Of a stretch of 64,000 nucleotides of DNA, positions 11,870-23,012 are shown one piece after another; the stretch's first letter is position 1, and each line of letters begins with the position of its first letter. Origin of the DNA: Pogona vitticeps. Taxonomy: Eukaryota; Chordata; Lepidosauria; Squamata; Agamidae. The DNA lies in NCBI RefSeq assembly GCF_051106095.1, contig NC_135795.1, positions 1,405,501 through 1,469,500 of the forward strand, in the 5' to 3' direction. The translations under genes were made by a program, and so were the position numbers. The notes beneath the pieces were generated by a model. That model worked only from the letters and a program-made list of their open reading frames with translations, was not told where the DNA came from and ran no database searches.

Positions 11870-13810
11870 TTTTATTTCTATCCCGCCTATCTGCTCATAC
11901 TAGACCACTCTAGGCAGCTTACAACAAAAAAGCAACAATTTAATTTTAAAAACGTTACAGCTTAACAGAGATAGAAATTGAAAAAGATATAGAGAGAAAA
12001 ATCGTCAGGAGTTTTCTGTTGAGAAGGCCTGCTTATACATCAGCGTTTTTAGTTGTTTCTTAAACATGCCCAGCGAGGGAGCCGCGCGAATCTCAGGAGG
12101 TAAGTTGTTCCAAAGGCGAGGAGCCACCGCCGAGAAGGCCCGATTTCTGGTCTTTTCCTTCCGGGCCTCCCTCAGCGTTAGGCTCCTCAGCCTCACCTCC
12201 TGGCTCGCGCAGGTGATCCGGGTAGACCTTGGTGGGAGAAGGCGTTCCATCAAGTATCGAGGTAAAAGTAGGAGATTGCAGAAACAAAGGAAAATAAGCT
12301 TTTAAACAAAGAAAGAAAGAGATCATCTGTGCCTTTTATTTCCTGCTAAAATGCACTCAATAACATGCCCTCCCAGCGCGCATCACCGCAGTGCAAGGCC
12401 TCGTCAAAATCCCTTAGCAGTGAGGAACCCATCCTGGCTGTTCTTCCCCTAAGAGAATTCCAGGTTTGAAAAATTGTTCAAAGTCTAAAACACACTTTCG
12501 AGGGTGAGGCCAAACCCCTGACGAACACAAATACCAAATCGACATTTTAATTTATGACGGATAGGAAAACAGCTTTTTGCTGTACTTGGCTTTCTTAATG
12601 ATTTTCCCCAAAAATCAAGTTCGTGCCTTTAAGACATCAGGAAGGACTAACAAAACCACTTACAGATGCAGCTTCCGACACAGCCAGGAAAAACCCTGCG
12701 GAAACAGGACAGACACCATTAGGAACGGAGTCGGGGGAAGGCAGAGAAGCTGCATTGGAAGGTCAGCCCGTTGGGTCATCCTAGCGCAGAGGGTGATGAG
12801 CCAGGATAGAATTTCCCCCAGAATCTCAAGCTGGTTGGAGAATGATGGGAGCCCAAATCCCCAAAAATAATTCTTAAAATCGTCTTGGGTTCCCAGGCAA
12901 TGATCTTCACCAGCCGTGCCCCTAAGATTCTCTTAAGGTGGACAAGCTGGGAGTTGACTTAGAGACTTTCTAGATGTGTCTTCTGCTAGGGTTGCCAGAT
13001 CAAGGTCTCTGGCTGCAGAGCCAGAGGTTGGGTGTTCAGTTCCCCACAGTCCTTTTCCTTGAAAGGGGCTGGACTCAACGCTCCAGAGGGGTCCCTTCTA
13101 GTTCTGAAGTTCTACGATTATTATTCACCCATCCAATTCCTTGAGATGTCCGGGCTAAAACCTGAGATCAGAGAGTGGCAGCTTGTGGGGTGTCACAGGA
13201 AGCATGCCCTTGCTCGACGCTTGCAAAACAATGTGCATGCACGCGCAAGGAGAGAATGAGACGGAGTTAGGTGAACGTCCCACACTACCTCCTCCTAAAC
13301 AAATACTACATGACCAACACACATAAAAAGATCTCCGTGCGGAGCCAGTGACCTCCGGCTGGTGGTTCCCTTTGAGAACCTACTGGGGTGTTCAATCTCA
13401 CGTAAAGAGAAATGCATATTTTCATTGGCCATGTTCTCCTCCTAGGTACATGATTCCCTCGGGGCCTGAGCAATGCCCAGTTTCACACCTGAGCCATCCG
13501 ACCTGCAAATGATGCCTGTGTTTACCACCCAAAGACCAATCACAATAACAGAGGCGAGCTAAATGGTAACCTGCAGAAGGGGAAACGCTCGTTCTGAGAT
13601 AAACAGGCATCGCCTGCCTTCTGTCTGCTTCTATCGACAGACTGGGTGTGCTTCGTTTGAACCTGGGTGCATGCGGGGAGATCAGGGGCGGATTGAGTTA
13701 AGCACACAAGTTCGTGCACAATAGGAACACAGAATGGAAAAAAACAGTGACTCACCCAGGTAAAAGGCCAGCGCTGTTAGCAGGAACAAAGCATGGCGCA
13801 TCAATGCCAT
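1..13810 (-). CDS. MSLNL: Mesothelin-like protein (MSLNL orthologue by position), 3' part outside the window
   Basis: Secreted or cell-surface glycoprotein of the mesothelin/otoancorin/stereocilin superfamily, known to be predicted as superhelical ARM-like repeats. Coding exons in order: 13810-13756, 12695-12664, 11625-11604, 11506-11479, 10679-10631, 9826 (or 9820)-9668, 9413-9397, 8510-8241, 7091-6988, 6678-6563, 5671-5522, 4787-4576, 4171-4086, 3547-3417, 3111-2965, 2138-1945, 1218-1136, 546-410, 99 to the edge. All junctions are GT-AG and keep phase, giving about 695 codons before the edge. Start MALMRHALFLLTALAFYLG followed by FFLAVSEAAS is a clear signal peptide split over two exons. 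Many N-x-S/T sites are present. Three four-exon cassettes share the phase order 0-2, 2-1, 1-0, 0-0; each first exon carries a W-x-(Q/E)-x-R-L-x-P-(F/Y) motif. The 17-nt exon 9413-9397 rests on phase alone. Naming as MSLNL rather than MSLN is inferred from strand and adjacency to RPUSD1. Confidence 0.82.
222..345. repeat. Palindromic MITE-like repeat with ACTACAACTCCCAG core (copy 1)
   Basis: Left arm CTTGGACTGCAACTCCCAGA, right arm TCTGGGAGTTGTAGTCCAGG. The arms are inverted copies of each other. Outer end resembles CAGTGGTTCTC. Confidence 0.75.
1057..1083. repeat. (CA)n microsatellite
   Basis: Uninterrupted CA dinucleotide run in an intron of the mesothelin-like gene. Confidence 0.95.
1324..1436. 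repeat. (AAGG)n microsatellite with internal (GGGA)n
   Basis: About 28 tetranucleotide units, polypurine on the plus strand. The repeating Lys-Glu-Gly-Arg frame across it is not a gene. Confidence 0.97.
2589..2663 (+). repeat. LINE (CR1/L2-type) 3' tail
   Basis: Contains the GCCGCCCAGAGTGGC block and a GGATATAAATCAAATAAATA tail, typical of reptile LINE 3' ends. Intronic. Confidence 0.7.
5930..6125 (-). repeat. CR1-type LINE 3' end
   Basis: Carries CATAGAATCCTAGACTC and GGCCATCCAGTCCAACC, the reverse complement of the usual CR1 3' end. Located in an intron of the mesothelin-like gene. Confidence 0.75.
7565..7680. repeat. Palindromic MITE-like repeat (copy 2, partial)
   Basis: Right arm TTCTGGGAGTTGCAGTCCAA and ACCCAAGGCTGGGAATC end; left arm degraded. 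Confidence 0.6.
7740..7880 (+). repeat. CR1-type LINE 3' end
   Basis: Has the GGTCGGACTCAATGG and CCCCTTCCAACTAGGATTC blocks seen in CR1 3' ends. Intronic. Confidence 0.65.
9866..10230 (-). repeat. Degraded LINE 3' UTR, CR1/L2 type
   Basis: ATTTATTTAT start and AAACAGTTTAAAAACAG-like A-rich body resemble the 3' UTR of the element at 11.8 kb. Boundaries approximate. Confidence 0.45.
11030..11335 (+). repeat. CR1-type LINE 3' end
   Basis: Contains the ATCGGGAAAAACTTCCTGAC and AGAGCAGTACAACAACGGGA blocks, then GGTTGGACTCCATGG and a GATTCTAGGATTCTATA end: classic CR1 3' order. Confidence 0.8.
11340..11430 (+). repeat. tRNA-derived SINE fragment
   Basis: B-box-like GGTTCGATTCC in a degenerate tRNA body immediately after a CR1 end. 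Not a tRNA gene. Confidence 0.6.
11805..11872. repeat. (TTTA)n microsatellite at a LINE 3' end
   Basis: Pure TTTA array that forms the tail of the minus-strand LINE fragment 11805-12300. Confidence 0.95.
11805..12300 (-). mobile_element. LINE fragment with the C-terminal end of the reverse-transcriptase ORF
   Basis: On the minus strand, 12253-12005 encodes a frame with RNRAFSAVAPRLWNNLPPEI and PSLGMFKKQLKTLMYKQAF. This is the familiar C-terminus of CR1/L2-clade LINE ORF2. A 3' UTR with GGCGGGATAGAAATAAAATA and a TAAA-repeat tail follows, giving an intact 3' end of a strongly 5'-truncated insertion. It lies in the mesothelin-like gene, in the intron between the second and third coding exons, on the same strand as the gene. 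Confidence 0.85.
12985..13110 (+). repeat. tRNA-derived SINE
   Basis: GGCTGCAGAGCCAGAGGTTG followed by TTCAGTTCCCC, with a CR1-like GGGCTGGACTCAACG tail. Confidence 0.65.
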
Positions 13811-15644
13811 GACCAGTTTCACCTGGGAACTGGGGCTGGGGGGAGAGAAAGAGAAACAAGCATAACTGAATATATCGCTCCTCCACTGGCATAAAGGGGT
13901 GTCACCGAGACTTTCTGGGCAGACAACTCAGACTGCAGGGTCTAGATTGGGTAAACGCAGCCCATGCAAAAAGGATCTCCAGCCACCCAAATAGACAGCG
14001 ACCCATTCCACAAATCCAGGACGGGCTGCCTTACCGCCTGAGCAGCACCCAGGATAAAATCGATCATCAGGAGAACCAGTTTAGGGGATTTGGACCACGC
14101 CCTGCAAGCAGCTCCACCACTGGCTAACACCCGACTCTTGACAGCCCTTTGCCAAACTGGGCATGTTTCTGTGTTTTTAAAGGAGGCTGCTGGAGTCTTC
14201 CATTGCACCCCTGAACTTAAGTAGGGCTGTTCTGCCAAATAAACAGGAATCAGATCCTAGTCCATCTTGTTTCGCACGCCACTGTTCAGATATTGCCTAG
14301 ACCTCACAAGAGGGGCACGGGGGAGGTCTCTTTGGTGGCTACGCCTCGGTTCGCCCCAAGCGTGCCCTGCCCCTCTGCTTGGGGGTGCCATTTCAGGGTG
14401 AGCAGAGAGCGACAGACTCCAGCCACTCCTTTACCCAATCTTTGTCAAAAACATGTGGATTCGTTGCTGGACCCACCAGAGGCACGCACGTCCTCCGGCC
14501 TCTTCTTCGTTGACTTCAGTTGGCTCAAGTACTCAAAAGGAGATAAGCAGAGCTTCAAGACTTTGGTTTATGGGACTGTAAGTCTGAAAATGTCCCCCCT
14601 CCCTCTCCCAAGCAAGAATGGCTGTTGGCAGGCCTGTGTCACAATATTTTCCTTCCCAAGTTCAAAGACAAGATGGAGACACTTTTTGTTCCTCCCCTAG
14701 AAGCCCATTAGGCTTGGGAGATGGGTTTGCTGGCTGAATGGCATGGGTGGCCTGTCCTTCATCAGAGGGGAATGGCTGGGGGGGTCTGCTCCCCACCATG
14801 GCTCTCTTCACACCACCCACCATCCCCTGCCGCCAGAGGCAGCCGCCTCCTCTTGCCTCGTGGTGGAGCCAACCCTAGACTCTAGCCGACACAGGCAAGA
14901 TCTGGAAGGTTACTCAAGATCTGGAAGGCTACGTGTTCCTCTCCCCACTGCCCAGCCTGTAAATCAAGAGGAGGGACAAAGCCCAAACATGACAAAATGT
15001 TGAAGCAAGATGAGCACAATCGGAGGTCTGTTTTGAAACCCTCGGGGCAAAATCTTAGTCCTATTTTTTGCACACTTAAGGGTGCTCACACAGTGTCTTA
15101 TTCCTGTCCCATGTGCTCTCCTTCACACCATCAGTTAGTTGTGCCACCAGTTTCACAATCAATGCGCACCAAGGAGACCCTCCCGAATGGGAGAGAAAAC
15201 TTTCCATCATTCTCCTTATGTTGCTTCCGGATGAGCAACTTCTTCATCATTCTGCCTGAGTTCTAACCATGAGACTTCTGAACCATCATCCTCTCTGAGC
15301 CCTATGCCCATTCCAAGGCTGCAGTGATGATGTAGAAAGTCTGAAAAAACGGATCACCCTCAAACATTTCACATATTACATTGATCATAATAACCATCGC
15401 TTTTTCTCACCCTCCTGAATCATTTCCACTCAGCCTGCCGAGCCCGGGGTGGCCGGCAGAGTTTTTAGGAAGGAAGGGTCCATTTCCAAGGAGCTTGCAA
15501 AGGAAAAGCAAGGTGGGTGGAAGCGACCAAAGGAGGAGAGGGAGAGTCAAAGAAAGGATTACAGAAGAACAAGAAAGGAGCCATATCTACCATCCAAGAC
15601 CGTGAGAACAGCCAAAGCCTTCTCGGAGAGAAATCTTGACTTAC
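13811..15644. other. Probable first intron of the mesothelin-like gene
   Basis: No coding exon recognised. Contains unplaced unique sequence; short ORFs here lack codon bias or family matches. Confidence 0.4.
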
Positions 15645-15735
15645 CGGGATGCAGCAAAAAAACACAAAACTCTTCAGTAGGAGCCAGGTATCCTTGAGAT
15701 GAACAACGTCAACGGACACGTCTTTGCCGGCCTGT
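15645..15735 (-). other. Probable noncoding 5' exon of the mesothelin-like gene
   Basis: On the minus strand a good donor (G then GTAAGT) follows position 15645. The first coding exon has its own acceptor just upstream of the ATG, after a CT-rich tract ending in AG near 13830. A spliced 5' UTR is therefore expected, and this is the best donor found upstream. The 5' boundary is a guess. A hydrophobic reading frame crosses the exon but is probably untranslated. Confidence 0.35.
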
Positions 15736-15851
15736 CCTGATCTTATCTCTCCGGAGGGTGGGGTGTCCGAACAGAGAGGGTGTGACGAGTGTCAGCTTTC
15801 CACATCGCTTCAGAAAAGAGCCGGAACAACGGAGGTGGAGTGGGAGGCGGT

Positions 15852-15878
15852 GGGTGTGGGTGGGTGTCGAGGGGGGGG
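15852..15878 (+). promoter_or_regulatory. G-quadruplex-capable G tract
   Basis: Four or more GGG runs with loops of 1-6 nt, about 120 bp upstream of the probable first exon of the mesothelin-like gene. Function inferred only. Confidence 0.3.
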
Positions 15879-16451
15879 ACGCGAATGGCCATCCTTGGCT
15901 TAGATGGTTTACAGGCTACACCAGTTCTGCCACTTTTGGGGGAAATTCTCCTTGAGGTGTGTGGAAATCAACACCCAATGAGGCATCTCTTTCTATGACT
16001 CAGGGGTCAAGGAGGAGATGTCTACACACACGCAGAGTATTAATCCAGTGTAGAACGCCCAGCATATAGAATATGGATATACAGAGTATGCCCCTCTGGT
16101 TGGACTCCAGCTCCCATTCGCCACAGCCCAACTGCTGATTGACACAGGCCAACATCTGGTGGCATAAACCTTGGTCTAGAAAGCCCCTCACCCAGTTTGG
16201 CAGCTGTCCGTGGTACATCCAGACAGTGCCTGGTCGCAGGACTGACTGATGGAGCCACCAGAAGCTCACCAGGTGTGGGATGATGGCAGAATGTCTCTCA
16301 TCACTTATGCGGCTGCCTTTCCTTGTGAGGATTCAAGCCATAAACTGTTGGAATAAGCCACACTTTCCTAGCAGTTAGGGGATCTCCTAAACTTGGCATA
16401 GCTCGCAATCTCAGTCAATGCGGTTGTGTCAACGTGGTCCTAGAGGTGGGT

Positions 16452-16605
16452 CGACAGCAAAGGTTCCCCACCTTGGATCCCCAGATGATCCTGGACTACA
16501 ACTCCCAGAAATCCTGTCCAGCCCAGCTCGTGGGGAAGGCTTCTGGGAGTTTTAGTCCAAGAACATCTGGGGAACCCAAGGTTGGGAGCCACTGGTCTAC
16601 GGACC
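16452..16605. repeat. Palindromic MITE-like repeat (copy 3, most complete)
   Basis: Arms GGACTACAACTCCCAGAA and TTCTGGGAGTTTTAGTCC, with outer ends TTCCCCACCTTGGATCCCCA and TGGGGAACCCAAGGTTGGGA. Confidence 0.8.
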
Positions 16606-17832
16606 CCATTGCTGTCCACACTGCAAGGGCAATGAACCAGGGAGTTCAGTCAGAGGATATTTGGAACCCATGCAGAGCTAACACCTCTCCTTTGCCATCA
16701 CATCCATTTTAGAAGCAATATGGAAGCAGTATGGCAACAGAATGTGGAGGACTCCACTCACAAGTACAGTACATGAAATGGGAATGTAGATTCCAGTTTC
16801 AAGGGGGTAGTAAAATTGCTCCTGGTTTTAGTCCCAACATTACAGGAGATCTCAACGGCACTGGAGCCTAGACTCAAAGCAGCCTCTGCGCCTTGGGCAA
16901 ACCCCTTAAACGTAGAGCTTAAGCCCAGAAGGGAATCCACCACCACCTTGTGAGATCAGAGCCTCAAAGGACAGAAGGTCCCCTCGCTCTCCCTAGGGTG
17001 GGCAGGACCGCAGGATCTCCCCTTCCCTGAGATTTCAGGACCCCAGGCTTGAGACCAGGGGAGACCCGGGCGAAGCCAGCAGCAGGATCAGTCCCTCTGC
17101 GGCAGGGCAGAAGAAGGCTCAGAAGGAGGCAGGCGACCAACACCCCGAACAAGACCCCCGTCCGGAGGAAAGAAGGGTTGGCACCAAAGGGGGGAGGGGA
17201 ATGGATTGACTGCCTTTCCCCTTGTGGCTCGTGTGAAACGGCCTCTCTCTCCTGTGCCAGTGGTTCTGCACCCAAGGGGTGCCGAGCCTTGAAAGACCTC
17301 TCTCTAGCACTCTTGAGACGGGTCTCCCTGCATGGAAATCAGGGAAACACTGCCGTCCTCTGAGACTCCCGTCCACGCCCTCTGATTTGAGAGCCCATCA
17401 TCCTGCAACCAGGAGGTGTTCTGTAGTTGCGGGTTTGCAGTCAACATCCAGCCCCATGTTATGATCAGAGAGGGGTTTTAGACCCCCCTGAAAACCCAAA
17501 TGGCAATTTCAGGGTCAGCCCCCGTCAAGTGGAGCGGCTTCCTCTTTTCCATCATCAACGACACCCACGCAGCCTGATAGACACAGAAATCTCTCTCCTC
17601 TTGCATGGGACTTCCTCTGAGGGTTTTTTAAATGCTTTCTTACATGAAAGGGGTTGTTGCTTTTTTGTTCCTGAAAAAAAAAACAAAGAGGTAAAACCTC
17701 CCAAACTGGTTAGACACCATGTTATCTGAGAGGAGATGTACCCACCCCCTTCAGCTTTTTTAAGAGAAAGGAAGGTGTGTGGGTGTAAGAGGAGACCATG
17801 AAGTGGGCACTGGCACTAGTCAGTGCTTTAAT

Positions 17833-17987
<155 letters not shown>

Positions 17988-18029
17988 TGATGTCAAATCA
18001 ATTTTGACTTATGGTGAGCCTTTTCCAGG

Positions 18030-18190
18030 TAGAGGGAGCACCCAGAGGTGGTTTAGCCGTTCCCTTCTTGGACTGCGCTGCTCACCCAAGGAAACATAGG
18101 CTGGCTCTTCTCTCTGGAGGCCCGGTGAGGAATCGAACTCATAACCTCTGGCTCCGCAGCCAGAGACCTAAACCACGGAACGTAGCACAA
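18030..18190 (-). repeat. tRNA-derived SINE
   Basis: Minus-strand copy: reverse B box GGAATCGAACTCATAACCTC and the CTCCGCAGCCAGAGACCTAA block. Confidence 0.75.
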
Positions 18191-20655
18191 TGGCAAAGAA
18201 ATGTCAACGTGTGAAGACATAAAATGGGCCCGATTCCAGAGGAACATTTGCCTCTCGGTGTCTGCGCATCGTGTTTGACTGAGCCGCCTGGAGCAGGAGA
18301 TTTAGACTGGGACAGGATGAGAGATGGTAGCCGGCTGTTCTCCTGTAGGCCAGCTGTGCATACACGGACTGGGGTGGAAATAGACAAGACAGATAGCCCA
18401 CCGCTCGATCCGAAAGCAGAGGTTTTATTCCTTTTTAGTGACTAGCTGCAATTATCTTCCTTTCCTGCTGGTCCTTCCGTTCCTCCTAATATTGGTCTCT
18501 TTCTGCTGATGTCAACTATTGATCCATGGGCAAGCCCCACTCCTAGTGAGCAATATTGGAATATTGCTGGAGAAAAGCCCGGGAAAACAACGCCCTCCTG
18601 CTCTCTGGAAAGATGACTCTCCCCACAGGTGTTTCAAAGGAGCCCAAGGTTGGGTTCAGGTCTACATAGAAGCCCTCAAATGTAGCTGCGGGAAAGCCTT
18701 TTCGGGGGGGGGGGGCATGAGGAAAGCACCCTTTCTCCCTTTCTTTATGTTCAACCTCCTCCAGACTTCTGGAAGGCCTCCCTCCCTCCAGACTGGACAT
18801 TTTGGTGGTGGCAGGAACCCCACCACCACATTATGTTGTAAACTTGACATAGACAGGAGCCTTCCGACGCCTAGAGATCCACCCAAGCTTTATTTTTGTT
18901 GAATTTTCCTCTGCTCGCTGATCGTGGAGAAACCCGTTGGGTTTCAGAGCCCGTCGGCCAAGTTTCTGTTGGCTTTGGAGAATTCCCGCCTGGCCAGTAT
19001 GTCCTCATTCTCGGAGAGCCCCTCCCAGCCTGCCTGGCCGTTCTATGGGTCACCCACTCTTCCTCCTCCAAGCAGGCAATGACTTCTGCAAGGCCTGGGC
19101 CAAAAATCTAGACGGGGCTCCCCTACGATGCTCTACCCACGCTGCCTTTAAGGTGGACGGAAGGAAACATTGGATTCCGTTTGCACTGTCGGGAGACAAA
19201 AGACGTTCTAACCAAGCCGTACAGGGGACCTTTGAGTCTGCGTCAGATTTAGAGAGCCTGCACTGGAAATGACACAGAGAAATTGAGGTGGGGACGGATG
19301 CAGGAAGAGGGAGGAATGCTAGCATTTTGTCCAACGCCTAAGGGATCCAACGTAAACCTTGGCCACACTCCTGGTTGTATGACAGATCAAACCACTGCTT
19401 GTGCAACCAGCCTTACAACCAGCGCAAGACTGGACGTTCAACAGGAACCCAAGGGAGGGAGGAGAATACTTAGGCAATCTTCCCTCCATCATCACACAGC
19501 ACAACAGGATCCTGGTTGCTATGTTTAGCACCTCATGTCCATCCTACAGGCATCTCGAATATTCGTCCATCCTGGGGCGAATGTTTTGCACCAAATGAGA
19601 GACCATCCACGAAGCTGCAAAACCGCCCAGTGGGACTCTCGCCCCAAGCCTCAGGCCCTCCGCTCCCATCAGCGAAGTGGGGATAATTACACCCTCCCTC
19701 ACAGCAGAGTCGCTGGAATGGATTGCCGAGATAATATCTGAAGACTGCTTTGAATGCAAATCAATCATTTGATGTTGACTTCACGGTAACATTGACCTTC
19801 ATGAGTTGGGTGCCAAAGTCAGGCTGGAGTTTTAAAAATAGCTGCGCTCACTCATGGCCGGTAAGAGAGAGGAAGCACGTAGGGACCCCTAGCAGACAGG
19901 ACCTCCATCCTCGGAACGGCCACCCTGTGATGGACCAGGGGCAACCAAGCCCAGCGTCAACCCCTGGGCCAGGATGGATCCTTGGAGACAAGCTGGGTGA
20001 TCTCTCCTGTTCAAATGGCCTTTAACAGTGGAAGCTTAAAAAATCAGCAAATAAAGACTGTTTCTTGCAATCAATGGATCAATAAAATGTTGGCGACTGT
20101 CTCACTCAACATTCCCATAATAACACATCTGTGATTTATTTTTCCCCCATCACATGGAACCACCCTCCGTGTTAAGATAAACAAGCTACTGGCAACAACA
20201 GCATTAGTTCCTTGTGGTTTATTTTGAGCACGTCCACAAAGGTGAAGCCATAAATAACCAGAAATATTCTGAAACTTTACAAAGTGTCACAAACATAGCA
20301 AACTCAAAAACGACGTCTCACACTGTTTTAAAATATACAACACGGCGGCTTTGTCTTGCCTGCAAGTTCGCAACAGTGCCGGTTTTAGAAGCGTGGGTGA
20401 CAACGCAGAGAAAAATCACGTCATGCCACGATTCCAGGGGAGCGCTGGCCCCTGCGAACAGGTTTATCCTAAAAGAGATATTTCGCCACCTCACAATGAA
20501 TAAAATGTCAGGTTAAGGAAAATATATCTTTGTCTCTAATTCTCCTTGCAACGTTAGATAAAAGCACAGCGAACAACAAGAGAGCTAAGCTACTTTGGAA
20601 GAAGCTGAAGGGAGAGAGGCTTTGGCGATTGGTCCATAGAGCATGAAAAATGGAA

Positions 20656-20862
20656 TACAGTGGTGCCTTGCTAGACGATGATAATCCGTTCCACTGAAAT
20701 CGCTGTCTAGCGAAATCATTGTCTAGCGAAAAGCAAATCATCGTCTAGCGAAAATCGGTTTGCGAAGCACGGACCAAACATTGTCCAGCGAAATTCCGCC
20801 ATAGGAATCACTGTTTTGTGAATTGCTATAGCGGGATAACTGTCTAGCGAGGCACCACTGTA
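20656..20862. mobile_element. Mariner-like MITE with TA target site
   Basis: Terminal inverted repeats CAGTGGTGCCTTGCTAGAC and GTCTAGCGAGGCACCACTG, flanked by TA on both sides. The interior repeats the CTAGCGAAA segment several times. Nonautonomous; no ORF. Confidence 0.85.
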
Positions 20863-22069
20863 TCTTAACGCTCAGAAAACATCATACTTGCCAGTTTGGG
20901 AGGGGGGGGAAGGCTCACACCCACTGGTCATGCTCACACATTCTGTCCGAGAATACCACCCAAGATGAAAGCAGATCAAACGCACCCTTTCAGAAAGGTT
21001 TGCATGGCATCAGACATCTCAGCTCACAAGCCCACCCCCCAGAACACAGTTCGAACACCTCCCTTCTTAGAAAGTGCAATCATGAAAAAGAAGGCCTTCA
21101 TCTCTTACGAAAGCAGAGAAAAACAAACACACAAGCGCAGACACTTTGCAAGTGGCTGGCAGGATTTTCATATGGAGGAAACCCTGCTTTGCTCCCCGAG
21201 CAGTGAGTGCCGTCCGTCCATGTAATCAAAACCCGCCTCTATCCTCTTACAAAACCCATCCATGTACAAAATCCGCTGACAATTTTCTTACATGTGAAAA
21301 ATAAGAATTTCTGGGCGGCACAGAAAGCGACTCCCCCAGAGTAATGCCCACAAAGCGAGCCGTGCTTTGCGCCTCCTGAGAATAACTTTGGAAGATCTCT
21401 GTTTTCCTGAGACATCCCGTAACCCTGCACAATTACAGGCGGACGTCTCTTCTTGGCCTCGCTGGCATCATATTGCATCGGAAATACAGCAAGGGTTCTA
21501 CGTCAGGGGAAATGCTTGGGAAATTCAGACAGTATTTAGTGCAAGAAGCTTATAGAGGATATTTCTGTGGATGGGGGGGGAGAGGACCTTTTTTATATAG
21601 AATTAGTCATTCAAGAAATATGACTGTGGAGCACAGATTCCAAGTTTTTGCAATGCACACAGATTCTACTTACGATATGTTTTCGAAAACATTTATGGGA
21701 CCCTCTACACCAGGGTGCAATTTAAAAAAACAGATTTGGCCACTGCTCAGTGTGGCAGGCATGGTGAAGGTTGGAAAGAGAGAGGCAGAAGTAGGGAGGG
21801 GGGATCGGCATGCCTGCTGGGAATCTCACCTGCCGTTCCAGGGCCCCTTCCCCTTTTTAAGGCACATTTCCATTCCCTTTCCTAACCACGATAACAAGAT
21901 TACGTCCCGTAGGGAAAATGGAAATAGGAGCCAAAACTCATTTCCACGTCAGAATTGTACACCTTGCGATGGTCAGTCGTGTGGGTCTAAAGAGCCAGGA
22001 TCTAAAGAACACGAAGGGAATTCCGTGGAGAAAGAAGAGGGTGTCCATTTCGAACAGAAGTTTTGACCT

Positions 22070-22170
22070 GCAGTCCTCCAGAGGCTTCTGTAGACTCCAA
22101 CTCCCATCACCTACAACTTTTGGCCACACTAGCTGGGTTGATGGGCATTGGAGTTCAACCACTTCTGAAC
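22070..22170. repeat. Related palindromic repeat (variant)
   Basis: ACTCCAACTCCCATCACC arm and GATGGGCATTGGAGTTCAA arm around TTTTGGCCACACTAGCTGGG. A more degraded relative of the same type lies at 6420-6500. Confidence 0.6.
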
Positions 22171-23012
22171 CGCCATGAAATTACACCTGAAATTAAAATC
22201 GTACACATAGGACTAGGTCTCTTTTAAAAAAGCAAAACAATTTTCAGAGCAGATAACACTGTAGAAAAACATTACTCTTTTGGCAAAGATTGGCAGCCGC
22301 GGCTGTTGTGGGTCTGATCCAAAGCTGGGCTCCTTCCCCTCTCCAACGTGGAAAAATGCCGAGGCTTGTTTAAAACAGAGAGGCGAGTGCTTTCAGAAGG
22401 CAAGCGAGGGCGAAAAAAGCTAGCCAAAGTCTCTAGAAACAGAAAGAGATCTTCCTGACTTCATAGGTTCAGGATTTCTCTTCCTTTGTTGACCAAGGGG
22501 TAGATCAGTAATCTTGGGCTGATCTGTTGTCCGTAAGAGGCCTTCATACCTTCCAAACCAGAATATGCACCTAGGGCGAATCTGCCACGGCCAAGGACAG
22601 GTGCTGCAGCCGTTCCCCTCCGTACGTGATCTTCTTCATGGATTCTCCCAGCCTCCATGGGGGGACTGAGATCTCATGGGCCAGACAAAATCCTCAGACA
22701 CCCATCCAACAGGCAGGAAACTTCAAGGCAGAAAAGCCGGCCGGCCGCCTCGGGTGCAAGACCTTTTCTTCCCCCACACCCGACGACTAAAATGTGCCAG
22801 GCATGAAGGCAGGGGTCAAAGAAAAGCCCATCGGCCATACAGTCAGATCCTTGTCCAGCACGGTGACCTTCTCAAGGAGATTTTGAAGGAGTGGTGGAAG
22901 CAAAGACAAGACAGGTGTGTTGACACAAGATCCGGAGGGGCTCGGTGCTCAGTTCAGGATTCGTGGGGAACCACAGTGGTTTGCTTACAGTTTCCAAGAA
23001 AGCCACTGCGGC

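Larger units (their letters stand above)
20200..23012 (-). other. RPUSD1: Possible long 3' UTR of RPUSD1 with polyadenylation signal near 20.2 kb
   Basis: Below the RPUSD1 stop codon I found no minus-strand AATAAA until 20223-20218. That site has an AT-rich, UTR-like context. If used, the 3' UTR would be about 2.8 kb and would contain the mariner-like MITE at 20.66 kb. This is inference only; a variant signal closer to the stop is equally possible. No other gene was recognised in the interval. Confidence 0.3.

Noticed and set aside
21473-22066. Plus-strand 197-codon frame upstream of the RPUSD1 3' end
   Set aside because: No recognisable motif, no codon bias, and it lies in sequence that reads like a minus-strand 3' UTR.
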